Of a stretch of 37,383 nt of DNA, positions 16,678-23,276 are shown piece after piece (positions within the stretch are counted from its first letter, which is position 1; the number at the start of each line of letters is the position of its first letter). Origin of the DNA: Candidatus Gastranaerophilales bacterium (GTDB taxonomy: Bacteria > Cyanobacteriota > Vampirovibrionia > Gastranaerophilales > Gastranaerophilaceae). The notes under the pieces were generated by a model that saw nothing but the letters and a program-made list of their open reading frames with translations, did not search any database and was not told where the DNA came from. Where the stretch lies: contig CALUVO010000086.1 of the NCBI GenBank assembly GCA_944324245.1, positions 1 to 37,383 of the forward strand, written 5' to 3'. The position numbers were made by a program, and so were the translations under genes.

Positions 16678-16707
16678 GTGGTCTGGCGGGGTGTTAGTCC
16701 CTTCCAC
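16678..16707 (-). promoter_or_regulatory. Candidate L1-binding leader hairpin before rplK
   Basis: On the minus strand: GTGG (16707-16704), AA, GGG (16701-16699), ACTAACA, CCCC (16691-16688), GCCAGA, CCAC (16681-16678), then GAAAGGAG, the rplK ribosome site. The AGTGGAAGGGA start and the CCAC(A)GAAAGGA end are shared with the rplA leader. The fold would end right against the ribosome site, which suits translational repression. It lies in a 127-base nusG-rplK gap. Confidence 0.45.
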
Positions 16708-16790
16708 TGTTTTTACTGTCCGCCTGTGCAACAACTCATTGCATTGTTCCTTGTTTTGTATTTAACAACGGCGGGTGGAACTTTTTATTT

Positions 16791-17468
16791 TTATACTTTT
16801 TGAATTTGTTTGTATTCGAGTTCTACAGGAGTTTCACGTCCGAATATCGAAACTGTAGCTCTGAGTTTTGATTTATCCGGATAAACTTCTGTAATATCAC
16901 CGATAAAGTCTGCAAACGGGCCGGAAATAATTCTGACTTTGTCACCGACTTTAACATCAAGCTCAATTTTAGTTGTTTGATTTTGAACTCTGTGGATGAT
17001 TTTCTTGATTTCTGAATCTTTAGCCGGAATAGGTTTCTTAGATGTTCCGACAAATTTTGTAACACCGGCTGTGTGTCTTACAACATACCAGCTGTCATCG
17101 TCCATAATCATTTCGACAAGTACATAACCGGGGAAGATTTTTTCTTCACGGTCTTGTTTTTTGCCGTCTTTTACTTTTGTTATAGTTTTTTGAGGAACTT
17201 CAACACGGAAGATTTTATCCCCCATATTCATATATTCGATACGTTTTTCAAGGTTTACTTTTACTTTGTTTTCGTATCCTGAATATGTATGAACAATGTA
17301 CCACTTTTTCTGCGGTTCTTTGCTGTGTGAAGCCTGTATATCAGCTTTCAGTTTTGCGTCTTTTTCTTCGACTATCTGATGTTTTTCGTTTTCGAACACG
17401 CTGATATCGTTTTGTTCAGCATTTACTTCCGCATTTACATCCAATTGTTCTTCATTTTTTTCTGTCAT
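16791..17468 (-). CDS. nusG: Transcription termination/antitermination factor NusG
   Basis: 225 residues. The NGN domain starts near 54 (KKWYIVHTYSGYENKVKVNLEKRI; FPGYVLVEMIMDDDSWYVVRHTAGVTKFVG) and binds RNA polymerase. The C-terminal KOW domain (about 172-225, VGDKVRIISGPFADFIGDITEV) contacts Rho or ribosomal protein S10. The first 50 residues are an acidic, Asn/Glu-rich extension not found in most NusG proteins and probably disordered. ATG at 17468, 45 bases after the secE stop. Confidence 0.97.
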   Translation of the reverse strand: MTEKNEEQLDVNAEVNAEQNDISVFENEKHQIVEEKDAKLKADIQASHSKEPQKKWYIVHTYSGYENKVKVNLEKRIEYMNMGDKIFRVEVPQKTITKVKDGKKQDREEKIFPGYVLVEMIMDDDSWYVVRHTAGVTKFVGTSKKPIPAKDSEIKKIIHRVQNQTTKIELDVKVGDKVRIISGPFADFIGDITEVYPDKSKLRATVSIFGRETPVELEYKQIQKV

Positions 17469-17513
17469 TATTTTAATTCCTGTAATTAAATAATAAATAA
17501 ATCTTTTTGTGGC

Positions 17514-17747
17514 CTAATGCATCAAACCGAACCCCTTAAACAGAGCATTGAATATAGTATCCACAGCCAGAACGCCTATAGTAAACATAGCTGTTATTAC
17601 AACAACATAAATTGTTTCTACAACAACCTGCTGTTTTCCCGGCCATGTTATTTTGCCCCATTCAAGCTTAACCGATTTAAAGTATGCAATTGCTGCTTCT
17701 TTAAAATTTTCGGTCTGTGCTGTTTTATTTTTAGTCTGATTTGCCAT
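17514..17747 (-). CDS. secE: Preprotein translocase subunit SecE
   Basis: 77 residues: a short polar N-terminus, an amphipathic helix with the SecE signature (YFKSVKLEWGKITWPGKQQVVVETIYVVV) and a single transmembrane helix (about 46-66). The start is ATG at 17747, where AGAGGG sits 6 bases upstream. The longer frame back to 17831 is discarded because it overlaps tRNA-Trp. SecE clamps SecY in the membrane. It lies between tRNA-Trp and nusG, the standard bacterial order. Confidence 0.96.
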   Translation of the reverse strand: MANQTKNKTAQTENFKEAAIAYFKSVKLEWGKITWPGKQQVVVETIYVVVITAMFTIGVLAVDTIFNALFKGFGLMH

Positions 17748-17773
17748 TATTTCCCTCTGAGTTTTATTTAAAT

Positions 17774-17846
17774 CGCGCCCTGAAGGACTCGAACCCTCGA
17801 CATCCGGTTTTGGAGACCGACGTTCTACCAACTGAACTAAGGACGC
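17774..17846 (-). tRNA. tRNA-Trp (CCA anticodon)
   Basis: A 73-base cloverleaf folds by eye. Acceptor GCGTCCT/AGGGCGC; D-arm GTTC...GAAC; anticodon stem TCGGT/ACCGG with loop CTCCAAA, so the anticodon is CCA; T-arm GAGGG-TTCGAGT-CCTTC; discriminator G. The 3' CCA is not encoded. It lies between rpmG and secE, a widely conserved position for tRNA-Trp. Confidence 0.96.
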
Positions 17847-17869
17847 TCTTTAAATATCAAATTGTCAAT

Positions 17870-17939
17870 CCGTCCGTTCGCAGAACCTAATTGAACTACG
17901 CACGCTCACCGCCTGTCCGGCAGATGAATTAAGGACGTT
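17870..17939 (-). pseudogene. Two tRNA-like 5'-half remnants next to tRNA-Trp
   Basis: Between rpmG and tRNA-Trp the minus strand carries two pieces resembling the first third of the neighbouring tRNA (GCGTCCTTAGTTCAGTTGGT). One at 17909-17939 has ACGTCCTTAATTCATCTGCC. One at 17870-17905 has GCGTGCGTAGTTCAATTAGG followed by TTCTGCGAAC. Neither has a matching anticodon arm, T-arm or 3' acceptor strand, so they cannot be working tRNAs. They are most simply partial duplications or decayed copies. Similarity was judged by eye. Confidence 0.5.
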
Positions 17940-17943
17940 AAAA

Positions 17944-18111
17944 TTACTTGGTTTCTTTGTGAACTGTATGTTTATTGCATCTCGGGCAATGTTTTTTCAG
18001 TTCAAGTCTTTCTTTTTGTGTTTTTTTGTTTTTAGTAGTTGTGTAGTTTCTTTCTTTGCATTCTTCACAAGCGAGAACTACCATTTTATCTACTTTTCCT
18101 TTGATTCCCAT
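17944..18111 (-). CDS. rpmG: 50S ribosomal protein L33
   Basis: 55 residues from ATG 18111, chosen because AGAGG lies about 6 bases upstream and L33 is normally 49-55 residues; the longer frame to 18192 has no such support. Zinc-ribbon cysteines are present as two CxxC pairs (CEEC and CPRC), so this is the zinc-binding (C+) form. The family pattern [11 protein letters not shown]...[20 protein letters not shown] is complete. First gene of the tRNA-Trp-secE-nusG cluster. Confidence 0.96.
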   Translation of the reverse strand: MGIKGKVDKMVVLACEECKERNYTTTKNKKTQKERLELKKHCPRCNKHTVHKETK

Positions 18112-18214
18112 TGTGTACCTCTTATCTAGAATTTTTGTATTATCACCTGTTTTTTTACAAGCAAGATTTATAGAATGCGTCTTTTCCCTCATTCTATTAT
18201 CCGCGCTTATTCAG

Positions 18215-18233
18215 TTGTAATAATATATTACAA
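18215..18233. promoter_or_regulatory. Perfect palindrome upstream of rpmG
   Basis: TTGTAAT-N5-ATTACAA, seven-base perfect arms, about 105 bases upstream of the rpmG start and within the likely promoter region of the translation cluster. It may be a protein-binding site; no matching regulator is identified. Confidence 0.3.
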
Positions 18234-18286
18234 TAAACATGAAATAAGCAAAGTACCAATTTAATATTTCTTATAATTTCATAAAT

Positions 18287-18694
18287 TTATAACTTTAATT
18301 TTTCATCCAGCATCAAATAATATGAATCCGGATTGTTAACAAGGCTTCTTTTGGACAAATAATCAACGCTCAGATTGTATGCTATAAATCCGATATTATA
18401 AGTTGCAGAGATAATAACTATAGGGGTCTTTGAATATTCTTTTATATTTTTTATTTCTTTAACAAGCCATTCGCCGGCAAAATCAGGCTGAAAATCGGTT
18501 TCCATCTGCAGGTCGGTCAGAATTAAATCAAAAGGGTTTTCTTTATTGTTTATAAGAATTTCTTTTGCGTCTTTGGCACAGTCTGTTATGACAAAATCCA
18601 AGACCGCTTTATCATAATTTTTCAGCAGTGCAGCATGAAATTTCTGCCACTCGGGTGTATCTTCCGCTATCAAAATTCTTTTTGCATTATCCAT
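18287..18694 (-). CDS. Stand-alone response-regulator receiver domain
   Basis: 135 residues, a single CheY-like receiver with no output domain. Acidic pocket E11/D12 (ILIAEDTPEW), phosphoacceptor Asp61 (LILTDLQM), switch Ser96 (VVIISAT region) and conserved Lys115 (DYLSKRSL) are all present, so phosphorylation is plausible. No histidine kinase is nearby. Start ATG 18694, without a clear ribosome site. A single-domain regulator of this sort may relay phosphate or control a partner by contact. The partner is unknown. Confidence 0.85.
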   Translation of the reverse strand: MDNAKRILIAEDTPEWQKFHAALLKNYDKAVLDFVITDCAKDAKEILINNKENPFDLILTDLQMETDFQPDFAGEWLVKEIKNIKEYSKTPIVIISATYNIGFIAYNLSVDYLSKRSLVNNPDSYYLMLDEKLKL

Positions 18695-18806
18695 ACCATA
18701 TATTATACAAAAGATTGTCTTTCAGGGTAACTAAAACCACTGCTTTTTCACGATAACTTTATCTCATAAATCTGCAAAGATAATTTTGGATAAAAGGTAT
18801 AACTTT

Positions 18807-18980
18807 ATGAAATTATTTGAAACATTCAAAAGTCTTATCAGAAAAGTAGAAGAAATAGACAGAAAGTCAAAAATACTTTCTTCACAAAAGTATTGTTCGA
18901 CAAACCCTTTTGCCTTTAAAAAAGATAGAACCTTTGTCTGGATTGATAAGACCGAGGAACATAAAGAAGAAAAAGATTAA
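18807..18980 (+). CDS. Small hypothetical basic protein
   Basis: 57 residues from ATG 18807 (AAAGG 9 bases upstream; a TTG seven codons earlier is the alternative). Lys/Glu-rich, with an amphipathic helix-like start (FETFKSLIRKVEEIDRKSK) and a more ordered middle (NPFAFKKDRTFVWIDKTEE). No family recognised. It runs against aroA and overlaps its stop by four bases. The codon use looks like its neighbours, and it is divergent from the receiver gene. Confidence 0.45.
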   Translation: MKLFETFKSLIRKVEEIDRKSKILSSQKYCSTNPFAFKKDRTFVWIDKTEEHKEEKD

Positions 18981-20251
18981 GAAAGTGACTCGATAAGAGG
19001 CAGAAATTCCGGAAAAGAAATATCCACCCACTGAAACTCGTTTATCAAAACTGGCTTTTCACACACAAGACCTGCTGTGTAAAGGCTCATCGCAAGTCTG
19101 TGATCGTGGTAGCATTCGACTTCACAGCCGCCTTTAAGTCGGCTTTTCCCTTCAATAATAAATCCGTCTTGAGTTTCTTCTATATTTGCACCTAATTTTC
19201 TTAACTCTGTCACAAGACATTTTATTCTGTCGGATTCTTTGTTTCTTAAATCTCCCGCATCTTTGACAACCGTTGTACCGCTCGCCTGAGTAGCCGCCAC
19301 CGCAATAACAGGAAGTTCATCTATCAGTCTCGGTATTATTTCCCCTTCTATTGTTACGGCTTTGAGTTCCGAGGTTTTTATCCTTATGTCTCCGGCTTCT
19401 TCGTTGCACTCAGTTTTTTTATCAAGAATTTCTATATCTGCACCCATCTGTTTCAAAACATCGATTATACCTGTCCGGGTCGGGTTAAGTCCGACATTTC
19501 TCAGTATAACATCGGAGTTTGGAGTAATTGCAGCAGCCGCCATAAAGAAAGCAGCAGATGATATATCCCCGCAAACAGAAATATTTTTCGGCTCCAATTT
19601 TGATTTTTTTATGCTGACTGTATTTCCTTTTACATTTATATCTGCGCCGAGATACTTCAGCATTCTTTCCGTATGGTCTCGGGAAACATACGGTTCTGTT
19701 ACTCTGGTTTCGCCGTATGTGTTGAGTCCGGCAAGTAAAATGCAGGATTTTACCTGAGCAGAGGCTATCGGGGTTTTATAATCAATCGGAAAAAGTTCTT
19801 TGCCAAAGATTGTTAGAGGAGATTTAAAATCCTTATGCTTTATTTTTGCTCCCATGAGTTCCAAAGGAACAATTATTCTTCTCATCGGGCGTTTAGAAAG
19901 ACTTTCATCTCCGTATAACTCTGCTTCTGTTTCCGGTCTTGAAGCAAGAATACCGGAAAACAAACGCATTGAAGTACCCGAATTTCCGCAATCCAGCCTG
20001 TACAAATCTTTTTTAAAAGCGTTTTTAGAATCTACAACAAGATGCTTATCTGAAATAAATTCAGCTTCACAGCCCAGTGCTTTTATTATATTCAATGTGC
20101 TTATACAATCCGCACCCGTAGAAAAATTGTTTATTTCAGCTTTCCCGCCTGTTAAAGCAAGAAACATCGCGCTTCTGTGGCTGATAGATTTGTCTGAAGG
20201 GATAACTATTTCGCCGTTTAGACCCGACGATTTATTGACAGTTAAATTCAT
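18977..20251 (-). CDS. aroA: 3-phosphoshikimate 1-carboxyvinyltransferase (EPSP synthase)
   Basis: Sixth step of the shikimate pathway: joins PEP to shikimate-3-phosphate. 424 residues, full length. Substrate-binding segments are IPSDKSISHRSAMF near 17-30, LDCGNSGTSMRLFSG near 86-100, SKRPMRR, and DHRLAMSLYTAG near the end. The GNSGTSMRL wording is closer to class II than to class I (GNAGTAMRPL) enzymes. It starts one base after the symporter stop, so the two are probably co-transcribed. The other shikimate genes of the window are at 30125-32853. Confidence 0.97.
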   Translation of the reverse strand: MNLTVNKSSGLNGEIVIPSDKSISHRSAMFLALTGGKAEINNFSTGADCISTLNIIKALGCEAEFISDKHLVVDSKNAFKKDLYRLDCGNSGTSMRLFSGILASRPETEAELYGDESLSKRPMRRIIVPLELMGAKIKHKDFKSPLTIFGKELFPIDYKTPIASAQVKSCILLAGLNTYGETRVTEPYVSRDHTERMLKYLGADINVKGNTVSIKKSKLEPKNISVCGDISSAAFFMAAAAITPNSDVILRNVGLNPTRTGIIDVLKQMGADIEILDKKTECNEEAGDIRIKTSELKAVTIEGEIIPRLIDELPVIAVAATQASGTTVVKDAGDLRNKESDRIKCLVTELRKLGANIEETQDGFIIEGKSRLKGGCEVECYHDHRLAMSLYTAGLVCEKPVLINEFQWVDISFPEFLPLIESLS

Positions 20252-20252
20252 A

Positions 20253-21599
20253 TTAAATTATGTCTTTATAGGATTCTTCACTTGTCAGCATGTCATAGTT
20301 CAGTTCATTTTCATTATCAGCAATTACTGCCGTAACAACAGCGTCTGATGTGATGTTTAGCATGGTTCTGAACATATCAACGATTCTGTCCACTGCAAAC
20401 AGGAAGGCAAAACCTTCTACCATTTGTGTAGGAGTTAAGCCCAGTCCGTTTAATACCAGTGCAATAGTTATTATACCGCCGCCCGGAATACCTGCACATG
20501 TGCTTGATGCAACAATAGCAAGCACTGCTATCTGAATAATCTGCAAAGGTTCTACGCTGATGCCGTAAGCCTGTGTAAGGAACAGCACTGCAATTACCTG
20601 AAACATTGCAGTAGCATCAAAGTTCAATGTTACACCTAACGGAAGTACAAAACTGCATACTTTATGAGAAATTCCTCTTTTTTCGCAACAGGCAATAACA
20701 AGAGGCAATGTAGCAGAACTGCTTGCCGTACCGAAACCAACCATCATAGCTTCTGCAATAGCTGCAAAAAACAGTCTTACCGGCACTTTAGAAAATACTT
20801 TCATAATTATCGGATATACTATAAAAAGCTGTATTGCAAAACCTATAAATATAGCAAGGAAGTATTTTGAAATACTCGAAAATACGGATATACCGAATGA
20901 CGATATAGCTGTAGCTGTCAATGCAAAGATACCGGGTGCAGCAAGATACATAATACCGTCCGTTACTTTCATTGTTGCGGCAAATATTGATTCAAAAAAC
21001 GAAACAACCGGCCTGTTGATTTCACCTACTTTTGCAAGCGCTATAGCAAATACCATAATAAATATGATTATCGGAATCATTTCGCCTTTGGATAGAGCTT
21101 CCATCGGATTAGCAGGAATCAAGTTTATTAGCAATTGAGAAAAATGTCCTTTTTGATCGGCAATAGCCTGGCTTACTATTTGCTGTGTTTCTACTGCAGA
21201 TTCCTGACTAATAAAGGATTGTACGCCGTTGCCGGGATGTATTGCCCAGGCGAGTGTCAGACCTATTATTACTGCTGCAATTGAAATAATGGAATAATAT
21301 ACAACCATTTTTATACCGAAAGCACCCAGCTGCTTGTTGTCACCGATACTGGAGATACCAATGACTATTGCACTGAATACCAACGGTATAATTACCATCT
21401 GGATTAATCTTATAAAAGCCTGTCCTATGAAATTTAATACAGCATACAAAACATTATAAATTGCAGTGGGTTCATGTGTCGCATTATATGCGTGCATTGC
21501 AATACCGAGAATAATACCGGCAATTAAACCTAAAAATATATGCCCGTTACGCTTGATTCCAAGCCCGAGAGCAATCAATATCTGCATGTGTAATTTCAT
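20253..21599 (-). CDS. Dicarboxylate/amino acid:cation symporter (DAACS family)
   Basis: 448 residues with about eight membrane segments and two re-entrant loops, like GltP/GltPh. HP1 carries GTASSSATLP; TM7 carries NFDAT (326-330) where the family normally has NMDGT; TM8 has VDRIVDMFRTMLNITSD with Arg411 at the position that binds an acidic side chain in glutamate/aspartate transporters. An acidic substrate (Glu, Asp or C4-dicarboxylate) is therefore likely. The changed TM7 motif forms part of the sodium sites, so the coupling ion may differ. A polar loop near 130-165 is an insertion. Upstream partner of aroA. Confidence 0.92.
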   Translation of the reverse strand: MKLHMQILIALGLGIKRNGHIFLGLIAGIILGIAMHAYNATHEPTAIYNVLYAVLNFIGQAFIRLIQMVIIPLVFSAIVIGISSIGDNKQLGAFGIKMVVYYSIISIAAVIIGLTLAWAIHPGNGVQSFISQESAVETQQIVSQAIADQKGHFSQLLINLIPANPMEALSKGEMIPIIIFIMVFAIALAKVGEINRPVVSFFESIFAATMKVTDGIMYLAAPGIFALTATAISSFGISVFSSISKYFLAIFIGFAIQLFIVYPIIMKVFSKVPVRLFFAAIAEAMMVGFGTASSSATLPLVIACCEKRGISHKVCSFVLPLGVTLNFDATAMFQVIAVLFLTQAYGISVEPLQIIQIAVLAIVASSTCAGIPGGGIITIALVLNGLGLTPTQMVEGFAFLFAVDRIVDMFRTMLNITSDAVVTAVIADNENELNYDMLTSEESYKDII

Positions 21600-21774
21600 A
21601 ATATTTCCTCTCTTACGTAAGATTATATTTTAGACAAGTATAGTTATTTTACTATTTTTTATAACACATGACAACAATTCATATAGAGGAATTTCATATT
21701 GTTTGCCGATTCTGAATTGTGTTTGCTGCATAATTTTGTGACAGTTTTTATATAATGATAAATTTCATAAGAAT

Positions 21775-21870
21775 ATGCAGAATGTTTCTTTTGAGTGTTT
21801 TAGAAGAGCACAAGCAGTACTCAAAAAGAAATATCCTACACCTTCTGATTTTATAGAAATTACACAGTGA
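21775..21870 (+). other. Short ORF or gene fragment in the symporter-dtxR gap
   Basis: 31 codons from ATG 21775 to TGA 21870 (QNVSFECFRRAQAVLKKKYP, then TPSDFIEITQ) read like real protein in a 419-base intergenic stretch. A TATAAT lies 18 bases before the ATG. No family recognised. It could be a micro-protein or the debris of a lost gene. The rest of the gap is AT-rich with nothing identified except the operator-like repeat before the regulator. Confidence 0.25.
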
Positions 21871-21954
21871 TTGGTTTTATTTTGGGGTATAAGGTTTTAT
21901 GAGGCAGAGTCTTATTGTATTATTACAAATTTTTCTCGAACAAATTAGTTTATA

Positions 21955-21973
21955 ATGTTATCAAATTTAACAT
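21955..21973. promoter_or_regulatory. Candidate DtxR/MntR-type operator
   Basis: A 19-base inverted repeat, ATGTTA-N7-TAACAT, 45 bases before the metalloregulator start. It overlaps a possible -35 (TTAACA at 21967) that is 16 bases from a -10-like TATGTT. A further ATGTTA half-site lies at about 21989-21994. DtxR-family boxes are about 19-base palindromes upstream of metal-controlled genes, and autoregulation is common. Confidence 0.45.
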
Positions 21974-22018
21974 CTTATTAATTTAAATTATGTTACTATT
22001 ATCTAAAAGGGTAAAATA

Positions 22019-22447
22019 ATGGATAAATTAACACCGAGTCAGGAAGATTATCTTGAAACTATATATGTAGAGTCACAGAAAAACGGCTGTGCCAAAGTTA
22101 CGGAAATAGCAAAACTTCTTGATGTAAAAAAAGCTTCGGTTACGGGAGCTCTTAGCCATTTATCCGAAAAAGGATTGATAAATTATGCGCCATATTCACC
22201 TGTTACACTAACAAAATCAGGTGAAAAGGCAGCAAAAAAAATTCTTTTGCGTCATGAAGTAATGACAAATTTTTTTAAAAATATTCTTAAACTTGAAGAA
22301 AAAGAAGCCGTACTGAATGCCTGCAGAATGGAACATGTTATGACGGAAGAAATGTTTGAGAGGATACATACATTTTCACATTTTGTTCAGGATTATGCAA
22401 AAGAAAATACAGAGTTTGATAAGAGATTGAAGGATTTGTACAGGTAA
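22019..22447 (+). CDS. DtxR/MntR-family metal-dependent transcriptional regulator
   Basis: 142 residues: an N-terminal winged helix-turn-helix (about 5-70, KVTEIAKLLDVKKASVTGAL) and the metal/dimer domain (about 71-140), with no SH3 domain, as in MntR. Candidate metal ligands are Asp10, Glu13, His79, Cys102, Glu105 and His106. Asp10/Glu13 fit manganese-type MntR; Cys102 fits the iron-type DtxR/IdeR. AAGGG precedes the ATG. The stop codon touches the ATG of the aldolase gene with no gap, so the regulator is translated with it. A 19-base palindrome lies upstream. Confidence 0.93.
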   Translation: MDKLTPSQEDYLETIYVESQKNGCAKVTEIAKLLDVKKASVTGALSHLSEKGLINYAPYSPVTLTKSGEKAAKKILLRHEVMTNFFKNILKLEEKEAVLNACRMEHVMTEEMFERIHTFSHFVQDYAKENTEFDKRLKDLYR

Positions 22448-23266
22448 ATGAACAACTTAGAGAAAAAAATGGTGGCTGCGCTTACTGATTTAAAAGAAAA
22501 CCACAATGTAGTAGGCGTAAAAGCGGAATTTGAGGCAGAGGGAACAAGAATGGAAGAGGCGCTTCGCCTCAAAGAAATTGTAACTAAAGCGGGTCTTGAA
22601 CTCACAATAAAAATCGGCGGGTGCGAAGCTATTAAAGATTTGTTTGAAGCACGAACAATAGGAGTAAATACTGTTGTTGCACCAATGATAGAAACAGCTT
22701 ATGCTCTCAAAAAATATGTAAATGCGACAAAATATGTTTTCCCGAAAGAGGAATGGATAGATGTTAACTTTTTAATAAACATAGAAACAATAACAGGCTT
22801 TAATAACTTAAATGAAATTACACAGACACAAGAGTTTAAAGATATTGACGGTATAACACTTGGCAGAGTCGATATGACAGGCTCTATGGGATTGTCCAGA
22901 GATGACATAAACTGCGATACTATCTTTAATATTGCACAAAACATTGCATTAAAGACAAAAGAGTACAATAAGCAGCTGGCAATCGGCGGGGGTGTTTCCG
23001 CACATTCTTTGCCGTTTTTTAAGAAACTGCCTCAAAACAGTCTTACAAAATATGAAACAAGAAAAGTTATTTTTGATGCACAAAAAGCTTTGCAATCCGA
23101 TAATGCGGACAAAGGTATCTTAAAAGCAGTAGGTTTTGAATTGATGTGGCTTAGAAATAAAAGAGAGTTCTACGGAATGATTTTCAGAGAGGACGAAACA
23201 AGACTCGAACTTCTTGAAAAACGTTATAAGACATTGATTGAGCAGGCTGGCGGCCTTTCGGAATAG
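22448..23266 (+). CDS. HpcH/HpaI aldolase/citrate lyase-family enzyme
   Basis: 272 residues. A TIM-barrel metal-dependent aldolase/lyase is indicated by INIETI with Glu113 and GRVDMTGSMG with Asp142, the pair that binds Mg/Mn in this family, and by TIKIGGCEAIKD for the early substrate Arg/Lys region. In the family these enzymes cleave or form C-C bonds of 2-oxo acids or CoA esters; the substrate here is not readable. No signal peptide. The start abuts the regulator stop and the ThDP gene follows after 10 bases. Together with that enzyme, synthesis or breakdown of a branched or 2-oxo-acid-derived sugar or metabolite is plausible. Confidence 0.82.
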   Translation: MNNLEKKMVAALTDLKENHNVVGVKAEFEAEGTRMEEALRLKEIVTKAGLELTIKIGGCEAIKDLFEARTIGVNTVVAPMIETAYALKKYVNATKYVFPKEEWIDVNFLINIETITGFNNLNEITQTQEFKDIDGITLGRVDMTGSMGLSRDDINCDTIFNIAQNIALKTKEYNKQLAIGGGVSAHSLPFFKKLPQNSLTKYETRKVIFDAQKALQSDNADKGILKAVGFELMWLRNKREFYGMIFREDETRLELLEKRYKTLIEQAGGLSE

Positions 23267-23276
23267 GACAGAGTTA

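Noticed and set aside
17748..17831. N-terminal extension of secE
   Set aside because: It is the tRNA-Trp 3' half read as protein. The real secE start with its ribosome site is 17747.
18112..18192. N-terminal extension of rpmG
   Set aside because: L33 is normally 49-55 residues, and the ribosome site sits at the internal ATG 18111.
23238..23276. Longer start for the ThDP enzyme
   Set aside because: It would overlap the aldolase gene in another frame. ATG 23277 has its own AGGA and matches family N-termini.
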